From Paractinoplanes abujensis (lineage in GTDB: Bacteria; Actinomycetota; Actinomycetes; Mycobacteriales; Micromonosporaceae), in contig NZ_JACHMF010000001.1 in assembly GCF_014204895.1 (NCBI RefSeq), forward strand, positions 1,674,001 through 1,738,000: DNA of 64,000 bases, in the 5' to 3' direction. Below, piece by piece: positions 25,576 to 35,563 of the stretch. The position numbers were made by a program, and so were the translations under genes. The first letter of the stretch is position 1. Each line of letters opens with the position of its first letter. Below the pieces are notes generated by a model. It was not told where the DNA came from and searched no databases. It saw only the letters and a program-made list of their open reading frames with translations.

Positions 25576-26622
25576 ATGCTTACCGTCAACGCCATTGCCG
25601 CGCCCTCGGCCACCGAGCCGCTGGTGCGCACCACGATCGAGCGCCGCGACCTGGGGCCGCGGGACGTGCTCATCGCCATCCGGTACGCCGGCATCTGCCA
25701 TTCCGACATTCACACCGTGCGCGGCGAGTGGGGTGAGGTGGCGTACCCGCTGACCGTCGGTCACGAGATCGTGGGCGAGGTCGCCGAAGTCGGAACCGAG
25801 GTCAGCAAGCATGCCGTGGGTGACCGGGTCGGGGTCGGCTGCATGGTCAACTCGTGCCGGGAGTGCGACAACTGCCGCGCCGGGCAGGAGCAGTACTGCC
25901 TCAACGGCAACACCGGCACCTACGCCGCCGTCGACCGGGACGGCACGATCACCCAGGGCGGCTATTCGACGCACGTCGTCGTCGACGAGGATTTCGTCCT
26001 GCGCGTTCCCGAGACCATCCCGTACGAGGCAGCCGCACCCCTGCTGTGTGCCGGCATCACCACCTATTCGCCGCTCGCCCACTGGAAGGCCGGGCCGGGC
26101 ACCAGGGTCGCGGTCGTCGGCATGGGCGGCCTCGGGCACATGGCCGTCAAGATCGCGGCGGCCCTGGGGGCCGACGTGACTGTGCTGTCGCAGACGCTGG
26201 GCAAGAAGGACGACGGCCTCACCTTCGGCGCCGCCAGTTACTACGCGACCAGCGACCCGGCCACCTTCGAGGCGCTCCGGAACAGCTTCGACCTGATCGT
26301 CAACACGGTCAGCGCGCCGATCGACATGGCCGCCTACCTGGGCCTGCTGCGTCTCGACGGCACCCTGGTCAGCGTGGGCGCCCCGCCCGAGCCGCTCGCC
26401 GTGCCGGTGTTCGCGCTGTTCGGCAACCGCCGTACGTTCGCCGGGTCCAGCATCGGCGGCATCGGCGAGACGCAGGAGATGCTCGACTTCTGCGCCGAGC
26501 GCGGCATCGCCCCGCAGGTCGAGGTGATCGGGGCCGACCAGGTCAACGACGCCTACGAGCGCGTGCTCACGTCGGACGTGCGCTACCGCTTCGTCATCGA
26601 CGTCGAGACGCTCAAGTCATGA
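25576..26622 (+). CDS. Zinc-dependent NAD(P) alcohol dehydrogenase (CAD/YahK-like)
   Basis: 348 residues. Catalytic zinc ligands are Cys in [17 protein letters not shown] and His-Glu in [10 protein letters not shown]. The structural zinc cysteines are in [15 protein letters not shown]. The cofactor loop is [11 protein letters not shown]. These are the marks of cinnamyl-alcohol/YahK-type medium-chain dehydrogenases that reduce aldehydes. The stop overlaps the next start as ATGA, so the following SDR is co-translated. Confidence 0.92.
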   Translation: MLTVNAIAAPSATEPLVRTTIERRDLGPRDVLIAIRYAGICHSDIHTVRGEWGEVAYPLTVGHEIVGEVAEVGTEVSKHAVGDRVGVGCMVNSCRECDNCRAGQEQYCLNGNTGTYAAVDRDGTITQGGYSTHVVVDEDFVLRVPETIPYEAAAPLLCAGITTYSPLAHWKAGPGTRVAVVGMGGLGHMAVKIAAALGADVTVLSQTLGKKDDGLTFGAASYYATSDPATFEALRNSFDLIVNTVSAPIDMAAYLGLLRLDGTLVSVGAPPEPLAVPVFALFGNRRTFAGSSIGGIGETQEMLDFCAERGIAPQVEVIGADQVNDAYERVLTSDVRYRFVIDVETLKS

Positions 26623-27236
26623 CCACCCTCGCCGTCGTCGGGGCCGGGCCGGGGCTCGGAGCGGCAGTCGCGCGCCGGTTCGGCGCCGCGGGTTTCGAGG
26701 TCGCGCTCATCTCGCGCAACCCCGGCAAGCTCGGCGGGCGGGGCTACCCGGCCGACGTACGGGATCCCGAGGCGCTCCACGCAGCCCTGACGCAGGCGGC
26801 CGACGAGCTCGGGCCGATCGAGGTGCTGCAGTACAGCCCGATCCCGCACCGCGACTTCCTCAAGCCGGTTGCGGACACGACCCCGCAGGACGTGGTCGCG
26901 GCCGTGGAGTTCTCGGTGCTGGGCCCCATGACGGCCGTCAACGCGGTGCTGCCGGGCATGCGGCAGCTGGGCCGCGGCGCGATCCTGTTCGTCAACGGCG
27001 GCAGCGGCGCCCGGCCCGACCCGAAGGTCGCGGGCACCTCGATCGCCTTCGCGGGCGAGGGGGCGTACGGGAAAATGCTGCACGAGACGCTGGGGCCCGA
27101 AGGCATCCGGGTCGCGCAGCTGATCATCCCGGGCGCGATCAGGCCGGCGGACACGGACGGGCTGGCCGAGCAGCTGTGGCGGCTGCACGCGACCGATGGC
27201 GAGTTCCGCACCTGGTCAGATGGGAGCGCCGCCTAG
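26619..27236 (+). CDS. Short atypical SDR-like protein
   Basis: 205 residues, opening with [20 protein letters not shown]. The cofactor motif GxGPGLG is intact and ISRNPGKL suggests NADP binding. The usual YxxxK is not visible (GAYGKML is the nearest) and [11 protein letters not shown] replaces the normal beta-5 end. It is shorter than typical SDRs and may bind cofactor without classical catalysis. It is coupled to the ADH through ATGA. Its last 21 bases overlap the convergent VWA gene. Confidence 0.82.
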   Translation: MTTLAVVGAGPGLGAAVARRFGAAGFEVALISRNPGKLGGRGYPADVRDPEALHAALTQAADELGPIEVLQYSPIPHRDFLKPVADTTPQDVVAAVEFSVLGPMTAVNAVLPGMRQLGRGAILFVNGGSGARPDPKVAGTSIAFAGEGAYGKMLHETLGPEGIRVAQLIIPGAIRPADTDGLAEQLWRLHATDGEFRTWSDGSAA

Positions 27237-28907
27237 CTGGTCGAAGATCTGCTTGATGATCGCCCGGATGTGCTCCTCGTCCGACTTGCCGCGTTGCGAG
27301 GGCAGGGGAGTGGGGCAGTCCGGGCGGTCGGCGATGCAGTACACCCAGCGCCGCTCGTCCTGGTCGAGCTTGGCCGGCCGGCCGCCCGTGCGGCAGTCCG
27401 AGGGCAGCGTGCTGTAGATCCGGTCGACCGCGCACAGCGGTTTCCGGCCGACCAGCACGAAGAACACCTGCACGCCGGCGTCGCGGTAGCTGCGGATCCG
27501 CTCGGTGTCGCGCTGCTGCTCGCGGGAGCTGCCCGCCCCGGCCTGCTCGCCGTCGGTGAACACGATGACGGCCTGCTTGCGCGGGTTGTCGGCGTTGGCC
27601 CCGACCTGATCCCGTACGAGGTCGGCGGTCTCCCGCACGGCCTCGACCACGGGACTGCTGCCGCCGCGGTTGGGCACATTGGGCACGGTTATCTGCGTGG
27701 GGTCGGCGAAACCGCCGGACAACGGCTCGTAGACCGCGCCCGCCGCGCCCGGGAACCCGTAGAACGCCACCCGGTCGGTCGCCGACAGGCTGCGCAGGGC
27801 GGTCGTCATCGCCTCGGCCAGCTGCCGCTTGTACGGTTCCGTGGAGCCCGACTGGTCGAGCGTGATGGCCAGACTGATCCGTTTGCGCAGCGTCTCCCGC
27901 CAGCGTTCCAGGATGGCCTCGACGACCGCGCCGTCGCGCCGGGTCAGACCGTGGTCTTCGGTGGACTCGAAACCGGCCTGGTCCAGCCGGTCCTGCCACG
28001 TTCTGGTCATCAGCGTCCGATGGAACGCGTCGGCCAGGGCGGCCTTGTTCTTGTCGAGCTTGGGCCGCTTGAGATACGGGTGGTCGAGCGTCGGGTCGGG
28101 CCCGGCCAGCTCGACCCCGCGGTAGTGCTGGGCGAAGCCGGGGAAGCCCTCGTAGACGGCCTCCTCGACGATCATGGCGTTGGGCAGGGCGGCGGTGTCG
28201 ATCGGGGGCTTGAACGAGGACAGGAACTCCACGATCTCGCCCGGGTACGTGGCGACCGATCGTTCCAGCGGCGCGGCGTAGGTGTCGAGCTTGCCCGCCC
28301 GGACGTCGTCGGCCGAGATGCCGCTGTCGCCGCCCGCGGCCGCCTCGAACGCCAGGATCGTGGCCATCGCGCCCGACGTCGAGTTGAGCGCGTTCTCCTT
28401 GACCAGGTCGAGCCGGCCGGCCGCGGCCTGGGTGGCCAGATCGCGCCACGCGACCGAGCCCGAGCCGCTGAGCGCGGAGGCCAGCGGGGTGCCGAACTTG
28501 ACGTACAGCCGCATCTTGCTGGTCGTGAACGAGCCGAGGCTGTCGTCGTAGCGGTCGCCCCGCTCCAGCAGCGCGTTCCAGAACGAGTGGGTGGGCAGCC
28601 AGACGTCCGGCAGGTCGGCGCCGCCCGCGGCCGGCGAGGTCGCGATCCGCTGCTGCGCGAATCCTGAGCTCAGAGCCACGACGGAGATGCAGCCGTACTG
28701 CTGGGCCGCCTCCTGCAGCCGGCCCAGCCCGGCCGAGGTGTCGGCGCGGGCCAGGCCGGGCTCGGTCGACGACCAGACGGTGAGCTCGGTGCCGTGACAC
28801 TTGTTCGTGGCGGGCAGGAAGTAATGCCCCAGGACGATGGCGACCCCGACGCCCAGCACGAAGCTGAGGATGCTCGCGAGCAGGCGGTTGCCCCGGTTGG
28901 CGTCCAT
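27216..28907 (-). CDS. Membrane-anchored fusion of a solute-binding-like domain and a VWA domain
   Basis: 563 residues from the ATG at 28907. One N-terminal helix (about 10-28) anchors the protein. Residues 40-340 resemble an extracellular solute-binding protein (LTVWSSTEPGLARADTSAGL, DLPDVWLPTHSFWNALLE, TSGAMATILAFEAAAG). A VWA domain follows (about 345-555) with an intact MIDAS, ITLDQSGST, and FTDGEQ. The gene begins two bases after the stop of the upstream membrane protein. The architecture occurs in other actinobacteria as 'substrate-binding and VWA domain' proteins of unknown role. A metal-dependent ligand- or protein-binding surface receptor is plausible. Confidence 0.82.
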   Translation of the reverse strand: MDANRGNRLLASILSFVLGVGVAIVLGHYFLPATNKCHGTELTVWSSTEPGLARADTSAGLGRLQEAAQQYGCISVVALSSGFAQQRIATSPAAGGADLPDVWLPTHSFWNALLERGDRYDDSLGSFTTSKMRLYVKFGTPLASALSGSGSVAWRDLATQAAAGRLDLVKENALNSTSGAMATILAFEAAAGGDSGISADDVRAGKLDTYAAPLERSVATYPGEIVEFLSSFKPPIDTAALPNAMIVEEAVYEGFPGFAQHYRGVELAGPDPTLDHPYLKRPKLDKNKAALADAFHRTLMTRTWQDRLDQAGFESTEDHGLTRRDGAVVEAILERWRETLRKRISLAITLDQSGSTEPYKRQLAEAMTTALRSLSATDRVAFYGFPGAAGAVYEPLSGGFADPTQITVPNVPNRGGSSPVVEAVRETADLVRDQVGANADNPRKQAVIVFTDGEQAGAGSSREQQRDTERIRSYRDAGVQVFFVLVGRKPLCAVDRIYSTLPSDCRTGGRPAKLDQDERRWVYCIADRPDCPTPLPSQRGKSDEEHIRAIIKQIFDQLGGAPI

Positions 28908-28909
28908 GC

Positions 28910-29635
28910 TCACCGCAGGATCCAGCGGCAGCCGACCCGGAAGGCGTAGCCGGCCACGCCGCTCAGCGCGGACAGCAAAGCGATCAGCAGAGCGGTGCCC
29001 CAGCCGGTCACGTCGGGGGTCCTGATCGCGAAGTAGATCGATGCCGTCAACGCCACCGCGCCGCCGATCAGGAAGGCCTGCGGGTCGAGCAGATAGGTCC
29101 GGCGGCGCGCGGGGAACTTCGCCCGCCGGGACTCGTGGACGGCGGCGACGAGCTCCCGCACGAACTCGACGCGGGAGTCCGGCAGGGGGTCCGGGTTCTT
29201 GTCGTCCACCCGGGCTCGTAACTGCGCCCACTCCGTCGCCTGCGATTCCGGATCGGACGTCTGCGCGCCGGAGGTCTGGTAGGAGGAGTCCGGCCCGAGC
29301 AGCCACAGGCGACGCCGCCCGCCCGGAGCCGGCTTGACGCTGTCGAACTCCGACACGGCGGCGGCGGAATACCGGAGGCCGTACAGACCGATGACCAGAT
29401 CCGGCTTCGGGCCGGTGCTGCCGACCACCTCGACGGCGTTCTCCCCGGCGAGCCAGTCGTTCGCCGCCGCGCGATAGCCCTCCAGGTCAGGCCCGGTCTG
29501 CCCGAGAAAGATCAGCACTTTCTCGTCATCCGGCTTCCTGAAGTACCGGTGGATCGCCGCGCCCGCCGCCGACAGGACGGCGATAACCATCGATCCGATC
29601 CACGGCCCGAACGGGTCCAGGAAACTCGACCACAC
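28910..29635 (-). CDS. Unknown membrane protein paired with the VWA/solute-binding protein
   Basis: 241 residues from a GTG. A hydrophobic helix near 14-30 is followed by a soluble domain (DDEKVLIFLGQTGPDLEGYR, KPDLVIGLYGLRYSAAA, RRRLWLLGPDSSYQ). Two or three hydrophobic helices lie near 185-235. The soluble part has alternating hydrophobic strands like a Rossmann or TIR-type alpha/beta fold, but I cannot assign it. The two-base gap to the next gene indicates a functional pair. Confidence 0.7.
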   Translation of the reverse strand: MWSSFLDPFGPWIGSMVIAVLSAAGAAIHRYFRKPDDEKVLIFLGQTGPDLEGYRAAANDWLAGENAVEVVGSTGPKPDLVIGLYGLRYSAAAVSEFDSVKPAPGGRRRLWLLGPDSSYQTSGAQTSDPESQATEWAQLRARVDDKNPDPLPDSRVEFVRELVAAVHESRRAKFPARRRTYLLDPQAFLIGGAVALTASIYFAIRTPDVTGWGTALLIALLSALSGVAGYAFRVGCRWILR

Positions 29636-29685
29636 GCACGTGCCCCCTCCACGAATGCGTAGAGGTCAATCTTAGGGCGCGTCCG

Positions 29686-31335
29686 CTACCGCACGTGCAC
29701 CGCCACGTGCGACGGGTGATCGGCGTCGTGCAGCACCTCGAAGTCGCAGCTCACGCCCTCGGTCGCGATCCCGAACGGCTCGGGCGTGCCCATGTTGCGC
29801 GCGTACCGCGGAAACGCCCCACCACTGACCTGCACCCGCAGCCGGTGCCCGGCCCGGAACCGGTAGGCGGTCGGGAACAGTTCGACGTGGACCGCCCGCA
29901 CCCCGTCCGGCCCTGGCTCGTCCGCGGAAAGGCGCGGGTCGAGCCGCTGAATGCCGTCGACGACGTTGCGCGACACACCCTTGGTGTCCACATCGCACAG
30001 CCGGACGAACACATCCGCGTACGGGAGGGAAGTGCGCACGTGGACGGTCGCGCGGACCGGACCGACGACGTCGAGGTCGCCGCCCAGTGCGGGTCCGGTG
30101 AAGACGAGCACGTCGTCCCGCTTCTCGACGCTCGCGTTGTCGGCCTGTTTGCCGGGCGGCGCCAGCAGCGGACCCCCGACAGTCGGGGTCGGATCGGCCG
30201 GGTCGTAAGTGAACCGGCTGGGCTCGGCCGACTCCTCGGGCCGGGTCACGAGCCGGCCGCCCCGCCCGAGATGCAGAAGCGTTTCCCGTACGTCCTCCGG
30301 CGGCCAGTTGTCGAACTCGAGCCAGCGACTGGCCTGTTGCAGGTGGACCCGTACGGGCTTGCCGGTCGGCGCCGGACCGCCGTTGAGGTGATGCTCCAGC
30401 CACACCGCGTCGGTCTGCGCGACCGTCCGCAGCTCACCCGGCTCGCCGTGGATCCACGGCCCGACCACCAGCCGCGCCTCGACCCCGGCGGCCCGCAGCG
30501 CCGTGTAGTCGGCCAGGTTGCCCGCCAGGAACAAGTCCCACCAGCCGGTGACTGTGCTGACCGGCGGCATCCGGCCGTAGTCGGCGTCGTGGTCGGCCTG
30601 CGACCAGAACGTGTCGCCCGGCTCGGCGTGCGCCACGAAGTCCCGCCAGAAGGGCACGGGCGCGCCCGCCACCTGGACGTCGACGGCCTGCAGGGGCAGC
30701 CGTCCGAGCGCGCGGTTGACCCGGGCCCGGTCGCGCGGGTCGGGCAGGCTGCTGAGCAGGCCCGGGCGCTCCTGCCGGCCGATCGTGGCCGACCAGCTCA
30801 GCGCGGTGTGGATCTGCGGGACGCCGTGCTCGTAGAACAGCCGGTCGGTCATGTTGGCCGACGTGATGTGCGGCATCACGCAGGTCAGGGGAGGTTCCGC
30901 GTACGGCGCCACGGCCCACTGGGTGTGCCCGAAGTAGCTGCCGCCGGCCATGGCGATCCGGCCGTCGCACCACGGCTGCTTGCGCAGCCACTCGATCGTG
31001 GCCAGGCCGTCGTCGCGCTCGCTGGTGAACGGGCGGAACTGCCCGCCGGAGCCGAACGTGCCCCGGGTGGCCTGCATGAACACCTGGAAGCCGCGCCGGG
31101 CCAGGGGCGCCGCGAACAGCTGCCCGAAGGCGCCGGCCCGCCCGTACGGCACCCGGACGAGCACCACGGGCAACGGCTCGTCGTGACCGCTGGGGCGGTA
31201 GTGGTTGGCCAGCAGCGTCACGCCGTCGGGCATCGGCACCGCGACGTCCTTGCGTACCTCGTACGGGACCGCCTTGGTGGGCAGCCCGAGGGCCTTGTCC
31301 GCGATCAGTCCGGCCAGCCGCGTGAATCTCGCCAT
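29686..31335 (-). CDS. CocE/NonD family hydrolase (X-Pro dipeptidyl-peptidase-like)
   Basis: 549 residues with no signal peptide. The N-terminal alpha/beta hydrolase domain has VAVPMPDGVTLLANHYRP and the nucleophile elbow in AMAGGSYFGHTQWA (GxSYFG, catalytic Ser). The C-terminal jelly-roll (DVVGPVRATVHVRTSLPYAD, VSGGAFPRYARNMG) matches the PepX_C domain. Members cleave esters, amides or cocaine-like substrates. It is divergent from the alpha-mannosidase gene. The natural substrate is unknown. Confidence 0.9.
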   Translation of the reverse strand: MARFTRLAGLIADKALGLPTKAVPYEVRKDVAVPMPDGVTLLANHYRPSGHDEPLPVVLVRVPYGRAGAFGQLFAAPLARRGFQVFMQATRGTFGSGGQFRPFTSERDDGLATIEWLRKQPWCDGRIAMAGGSYFGHTQWAVAPYAEPPLTCVMPHITSANMTDRLFYEHGVPQIHTALSWSATIGRQERPGLLSSLPDPRDRARVNRALGRLPLQAVDVQVAGAPVPFWRDFVAHAEPGDTFWSQADHDADYGRMPPVSTVTGWWDLFLAGNLADYTALRAAGVEARLVVGPWIHGEPGELRTVAQTDAVWLEHHLNGGPAPTGKPVRVHLQQASRWLEFDNWPPEDVRETLLHLGRGGRLVTRPEESAEPSRFTYDPADPTPTVGGPLLAPPGKQADNASVEKRDDVLVFTGPALGGDLDVVGPVRATVHVRTSLPYADVFVRLCDVDTKGVSRNVVDGIQRLDPRLSADEPGPDGVRAVHVELFPTAYRFRAGHRLRVQVSGGAFPRYARNMGTPEPFGIATEGVSCDFEVLHDADHPSHVAVHVR

Positions 31336-31489
31336 GCCCCGAACCTAACGCGTTGATCAGAAGCACGCAGACCGAGGTGGCCGGGCGCTCCGCGCTCCGC
31401 AGCTTGTCCGTCGGCTCCGGTGAGCGGCAGGATCGGTCGCGGGAGCAACGGTGCGAGACCTGGCGGAATCCCGGCGACAGGAGCAACTG

Positions 31490-34432
31490 ATGCACGACAC
31501 CGCACGCACGATCGAGGCCCGCGTCGAGCGTTTCGTCCGGGAGCACCTGCGACCCGCGCTGGAACGGCGGAGCGTGCCGCTCGACGTGGTGGCGTGGGAC
31601 GTGCCGGGCGAGCCGGTGCCGTTCGCCGAGGCGGTGAAACAGCAGTTCACGCCGATCAAGCCCGGGGTCGCGTGGGGCAAACCGTGGGGCACGATGTGGC
31701 TGCACGTCACCGGGGAGGTCCCGGACGGCTGGGGCGGGCCTGACGTCGTCCGGGAAATGGTGGTCGACCTCGGGTTCTCGGCGGCGCAGGCCGGGTTCCA
31801 GGCCGAAGGGCTCGTCTATCGGCCCGACGGCGAGATCGTCAAAGGCCTGGAGCCGCTCAACAACGCCGTCGCCGCCGGGGACGGGCCGATCGAGTTCTTC
31901 GTCGAGGCCGCGTCCAACCCGGACGTGAGCCGGGCCGTGCCCACGCCGATGGGGGACAAGGCCACCGCGGGCGAGGAGCCGATCTACACGCTGCGCCGGA
32001 TCGACCTGGTCGAGCGCGATCGGAACGTGTACCACCTGCTGCAGGACATCGGGACGCTGACCGGGCTGATGCGCGAGCTCGACCCGGCGCTGCCCCGCCG
32101 CGCGCAGATCCTGCGGGCGCTGGAGCGGATGTGCGACGTGATCGACCCCGACCGGGTGGCCGGGACCGCGGCCGACGGGCGGGCCGAGCTGGCCGAGGTG
32201 CTGGCCTCGCCCGCCTACGCGAGCGCGCACCGGATCGTCGCGGTCGGGCACGCGCACATCGACTCGGCCTGGCTCTGGCCCGTACGCGAGACGATCCGCA
32301 AGTGCGCCCGGACGTTCTCCAACGTGCTGGCCCTGATGGACGAGTACCCCGATTTCGTGTTCGCGTGTTCCAGCGCCCAGCAGTACGCGTGGATGAAGGA
32401 GCACTACCCGGCCCTGTTCGAGCGGATCCGCGCCCGCGTCGCCGAGGGCCGGTTCGTGCCGGTGGGCGGCATGTGGGTCGAGTCCGACACCAACATGCCC
32501 GGCGGCGAGGCCCTGGCCCGGCAGTTCATCCACGGCAAGGGCTTCTTCCGGCGCGAGTTCGGCGTCGAACCCGACGAGGTGTGGCTGCCCGACTCGTTCG
32601 GCTACTCGGCCGCGCTGCCGCAGATCGCGCGCGCGGCCGGCACCCACTCGTTCCTCACCCAGAAGATCTCGTGGAGCGAGACCAACAAGATGCCGCACCA
32701 CACGTTCTGGTGGGAGGGCATCGACGGCAGCCGCGTGTTCACGCACTTCCCGCCGGTCGACACGTACAACTCCGACCTGTCCGGCGGTGACCTGGCCCGG
32801 GCCCAGCGGCAGTACGCGGAGAACGGGCTGAGCGACGTCTCGCTGGTGCCGTTCGGGTTCGGCGACGGCGGCGGCGGCCCCACCCGCGAGATGCTGGAGG
32901 CGGCCGCCCGCACCCGGGACCTGGAAGGCTCGCCCAGGGTCGAGCTGGGTACGCCGCGGGAGTTCTTCGCCGACGCGCTGGCCGGGCACCCCGCGCCGGC
33001 CACGTGGTCCGGCGAGATGTATCTGGAGCTGCACCGGGGCACGTACACGACGCAGGCCAGGACCAAGCAGGGCAACCGGCGCAGCGAGCACCTGCTGCGC
33101 GAGGCCGAGCTGTGGTGGTCGGCGGTGGCCTGGCGCGGGCTGGGTGAATATCCGTACGAGGAATTGGACGCGGCCTGGCGCACGGTGCTGCTGCAGCAGT
33201 TCCACGACATCCTGCCCGGCTCGTCGATCGCCTGGGTGCATCAGGAGGCCGAACGCAACTACGCGCTGGCCGGCGTGGCGCTGACCACGCTCATCGACCA
33301 GGCGCAGCAGCTGCTGGCCGGCCCGGGAACCGACTCGGTCGTGTTCAACGCGGCCCCGGTCGCGGCGGCCGGAGTGCCGCCGCTCGCGGCCGCGGTGGCC
33401 GCCGCGCCCGGCTGGATACCGCCCACGGATGACCGGGTGCTCGACAACGGCCTGGTCCGAGCCGTTCTCGACGATTCCGGGCTGCTGGTGTCGTTCGTCT
33501 TCGAAGGGCGAGAGCTGCTGGCCGGACCGGCTGCCCTCCTGCAGGTCTTCCGCGACATCCCCAACCGGTGGGACGCCTGGGACATCGATGCCCACTACCA
33601 GCGGCACGTCACCGAGCTGCGCGACGCCGACTCCGTTTCGGTGCGCTCCGGCTCGATCGTGGTCGAGCGCTCCTACCGTGACTCGTCGTTCGTGCAGACG
33701 TTCCGCCTGGCCCCGGACGCGACTTGGCTCGACATCGAGACCCGGGTCGACTGGCACGAGTCGCAGAAGCTGCTCAAGCTGGCCTTTCCCCTGGCCGTGC
33801 ACGCCGACCGGGCCACCTCGGAGATCCAGTTCGGGCACGTCCACCGCCCCACCCACGCCAACACGTCGTGGGACAGCGCCCGCTTCGAGACCGTGGCGCA
33901 CCGCTGGGTCCACGTCGGTGAACCCGGCTTCGGCGCGGTGGTGGCCAACGACTCCACGTACGGTCACGACATCACCCGCCGCTGGGCCCCCGACGGCTCC
34001 GTCTGCACCCAGGTCCGGCAGTCGCTGCTGCGGGCGCCGCGCTATCCCGACCCCCACGCCGACCAGGGCACCCACGTGCTGCGGTCGGCGCTGGGCCCGG
34101 CCCCCACGGTCCTCGAGGCGCTCGCTTCGGGCTACCAGGTCAACCTCCCCACCCGTACGGTCACCGGCGGCTCGGCGGTGCCCCCGCTGATCAGCGTGTC
34201 CTCGCCCGCGGTGGTGGTGGAGGCGGTGAAGCTGGCCGAGGACCGCTCGGGCGACCTGATCGTGCGCCTCTACGAGGCCCGGGGCGGGCGGGCCACGGCC
34301 TCGATCACGGTGTCCGAGCCGTACGGGCAGGCCGCGCGGACGGATCTGCTGGAGCGGCCGCTGGAAACGCTGGAGTCGCTCGACCTCTCGCTCCGCCCGT
34401 TCGAGATCGTGACCCTGCGCCTCACCCGGTGA
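31490..34432 (+). CDS. GH38 alpha-mannosidase
   Basis: 980 residues from the ATG at 31490, seven bases after CAGGAG. The GH38 catalytic signature is clear: AVGHAHIDSAWLWPVRET with zinc ligands His and Asp, and GGMWVESDTNMPGGEALARQ with the nucleophile Asp. Later motifs include WLPDSFGYSAALPQI and LLQQFHDILPGSSIAWVHQE. No signal peptide is present, so it acts in the cytosol, as expected for bacterial enzymes trimming alpha-mannosides taken up from glycans. Length fits the family of about 1000 residues. Confidence 0.95.
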   Translation: MHDTARTIEARVERFVREHLRPALERRSVPLDVVAWDVPGEPVPFAEAVKQQFTPIKPGVAWGKPWGTMWLHVTGEVPDGWGGPDVVREMVVDLGFSAAQAGFQAEGLVYRPDGEIVKGLEPLNNAVAAGDGPIEFFVEAASNPDVSRAVPTPMGDKATAGEEPIYTLRRIDLVERDRNVYHLLQDIGTLTGLMRELDPALPRRAQILRALERMCDVIDPDRVAGTAADGRAELAEVLASPAYASAHRIVAVGHAHIDSAWLWPVRETIRKCARTFSNVLALMDEYPDFVFACSSAQQYAWMKEHYPALFERIRARVAEGRFVPVGGMWVESDTNMPGGEALARQFIHGKGFFRREFGVEPDEVWLPDSFGYSAALPQIARAAGTHSFLTQKISWSETNKMPHHTFWWEGIDGSRVFTHFPPVDTYNSDLSGGDLARAQRQYAENGLSDVSLVPFGFGDGGGGPTREMLEAAARTRDLEGSPRVELGTPREFFADALAGHPAPATWSGEMYLELHRGTYTTQARTKQGNRRSEHLLREAELWWSAVAWRGLGEYPYEELDAAWRTVLLQQFHDILPGSSIAWVHQEAERNYALAGVALTTLIDQAQQLLAGPGTDSVVFNAAPVAAAGVPPLAAAVAAAPGWIPPTDDRVLDNGLVRAVLDDSGLLVSFVFEGRELLAGPAALLQVFRDIPNRWDAWDIDAHYQRHVTELRDADSVSVRSGSIVVERSYRDSSFVQTFRLAPDATWLDIETRVDWHESQKLLKLAFPLAVHADRATSEIQFGHVHRPTHANTSWDSARFETVAHRWVHVGEPGFGAVVANDSTYGHDITRRWAPDGSVCTQVRQSLLRAPRYPDPHADQGTHVLRSALGPAPTVLEALASGYQVNLPTRTVTGGSAVPPLISVSSPAVVVEAVKLAEDRSGDLIVRLYEARGGRATASITVSEPYGQAARTDLLERPLETLESLDLSLRPFEIVTLRLTR

Positions 34433-34435
34433 GCG

Positions 34436-35083
34436 CTACCGCCGGGCCGGGGCCGGGGGAACGTCGGTGAACGCCGGCGGCACCGTCAGCCACGTCGCCC
34501 GGTCGAGCGGCCAGAAGACGCCGAAGGCGCGGCCCACGACGGAGCCGGTGGGGATGGTCGCCTCCTGCAGGTCGGGCTTCGCCAGCCAGTGTTCGAGCGA
34601 GTCGGCGGACGCCTCGCGATGGTCGCCCATCACCCAGAGCCGACCGCTGGGCACCGTGACGTCGAACGGTCCGCGGGCCGCCTGGTTGCGCACGCCGTCG
34701 GCGTCCCGATAGACGTACGGCTCGTCGAGGGCCTGGCCGTTGACCGTGAGGCGTTGCTGCGCGTCGCAGCACTGCACGTGGTCGCCGCCGACCCCGATGA
34801 CGCGTTTGATGAAATCCTGCTCCGCGTCGCGGCCCCGCCACTGCCGCGGGGCCGCGAAGACGACGATCTCGCCGCGCCGGGGCTCCCGGAAGTCGTAGAC
34901 GACCTTGTTGACCAGCACCTTGTCGTCGACGTCGAGCGTGTGCTCCATCGAGGGGGAGGGGATGAAGAAGGTCTGCAGCACGAACGTCCGCACGAGGACG
35001 GCGACGAGGACCGCCACCCCGAGGAGCACCGGAAGCTCCCGCCGGAAGGAGCTGCGACGTTTTCCGGTCTGCTCTTCGGTCAC
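34436..35083 (-). CDS. lepB: Signal peptidase I
   Basis: 215 residues with one N-terminal helix (LPVLLGVAVLVAVLVRTFVL). Box B carries the nucleophile Ser in FIPSPSMEHTL; box D carries the general base Lys in FIKRVIGVGGD; box E is GDHREASADS, with His where Asn is usual. It cleaves signal peptides on the outer face of the membrane. It ends three bases from the convergent mannosidase gene. Streptomyces and Actinoplanes relatives usually have several such enzymes, so this may be one paralogue. Confidence 0.92.
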   Translation of the reverse strand: MTEEQTGKRRSSFRRELPVLLGVAVLVAVLVRTFVLQTFFIPSPSMEHTLDVDDKVLVNKVVYDFREPRRGEIVVFAAPRQWRGRDAEQDFIKRVIGVGGDHVQCCDAQQRLTVNGQALDEPYVYRDADGVRNQAARGPFDVTVPSGRLWVMGDHREASADSLEHWLAKPDLQEATIPTGSVVGRAFGVFWPLDRATWLTVPPAFTDVPPAPARR

Positions 35084-35115
35084 GCTGCGAGCCTAGCGGG
35101 ATTCCATTCTGGACG

Positions 35116-35469
35116 TCAGGCGGCGATCAGCACGACGATCAGGGCCAGGGCGGCGGGGACGGTCTGGACGTACAGGATGCGTTTGCTCGCGGTGGCGGCG
35201 CCGTAGAGGCCGGCGACGGCGACGCAGACCAGGAAGAAGATCTTGGCGGAGGTCAGGTCGGCGATCAGGCCCCAGATCAGGCCCGCGGCCAGGAAGCCGT
35301 TGTAGAGACCTTGGTTGGCGGCGAGCGTGCGGGTCTGCGCAGCGAATTCCGGCGTGAGGCCGAAGGCGGCCCGGCCGCGCGGGGTGGTCCACAGGAACAT
35401 CTCGAGCACCAGGATGTAGACGTGGATGAGCGCGACCAGCGCCACCAGGACGTTCGCCACGATCATCAT
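35116..35469 (-). CDS. DUF1304 family membrane protein
   Basis: 117 residues from the ATG at 35469; the adjacent ATG at 35466 is equivalent. Four helices are visible, starting with IVANVLVALVALIHVYILVL. The family hallmark EMFLWTTPRGRAAFG is present, then AANQGLYNGFLAAGLIWG. Members are small integral membrane proteins with no known function. It is divergent from the shikimate dehydrogenase gene. Confidence 0.85.
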   Translation of the reverse strand: MMIVANVLVALVALIHVYILVLEMFLWTTPRGRAAFGLTPEFAAQTRTLAANQGLYNGFLAAGLIWGLIADLTSAKIFFLVCVAVAGLYGAATASKRILYVQTVPAALALIVVLIAA

Positions 35470-35524
35470 GAGCCGGAGCGTACAGGGGGGTTGACAGTGG
35501 CCGTCGTCACAGCGGATAACTAAC

Positions 35525-35538
35525 GTACCAGTTCGTAC
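35525..35538. promoter_or_regulatory. Candidate operator before the shikimate dehydrogenase operon
   Basis: GTAC (35525-35528) and GTAC (35535-35538) flank CAGTTC, within TAACGTACCAGTTCGTACAT. This is a local AT-richer island 26 bases before the start at 35564, shaped like TetR-type sites. No regulator gene adjoins it. Confidence 0.4.
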
Positions 35539-35563
35539 ATTGACGATCGCGGGGAGTCCGGGA

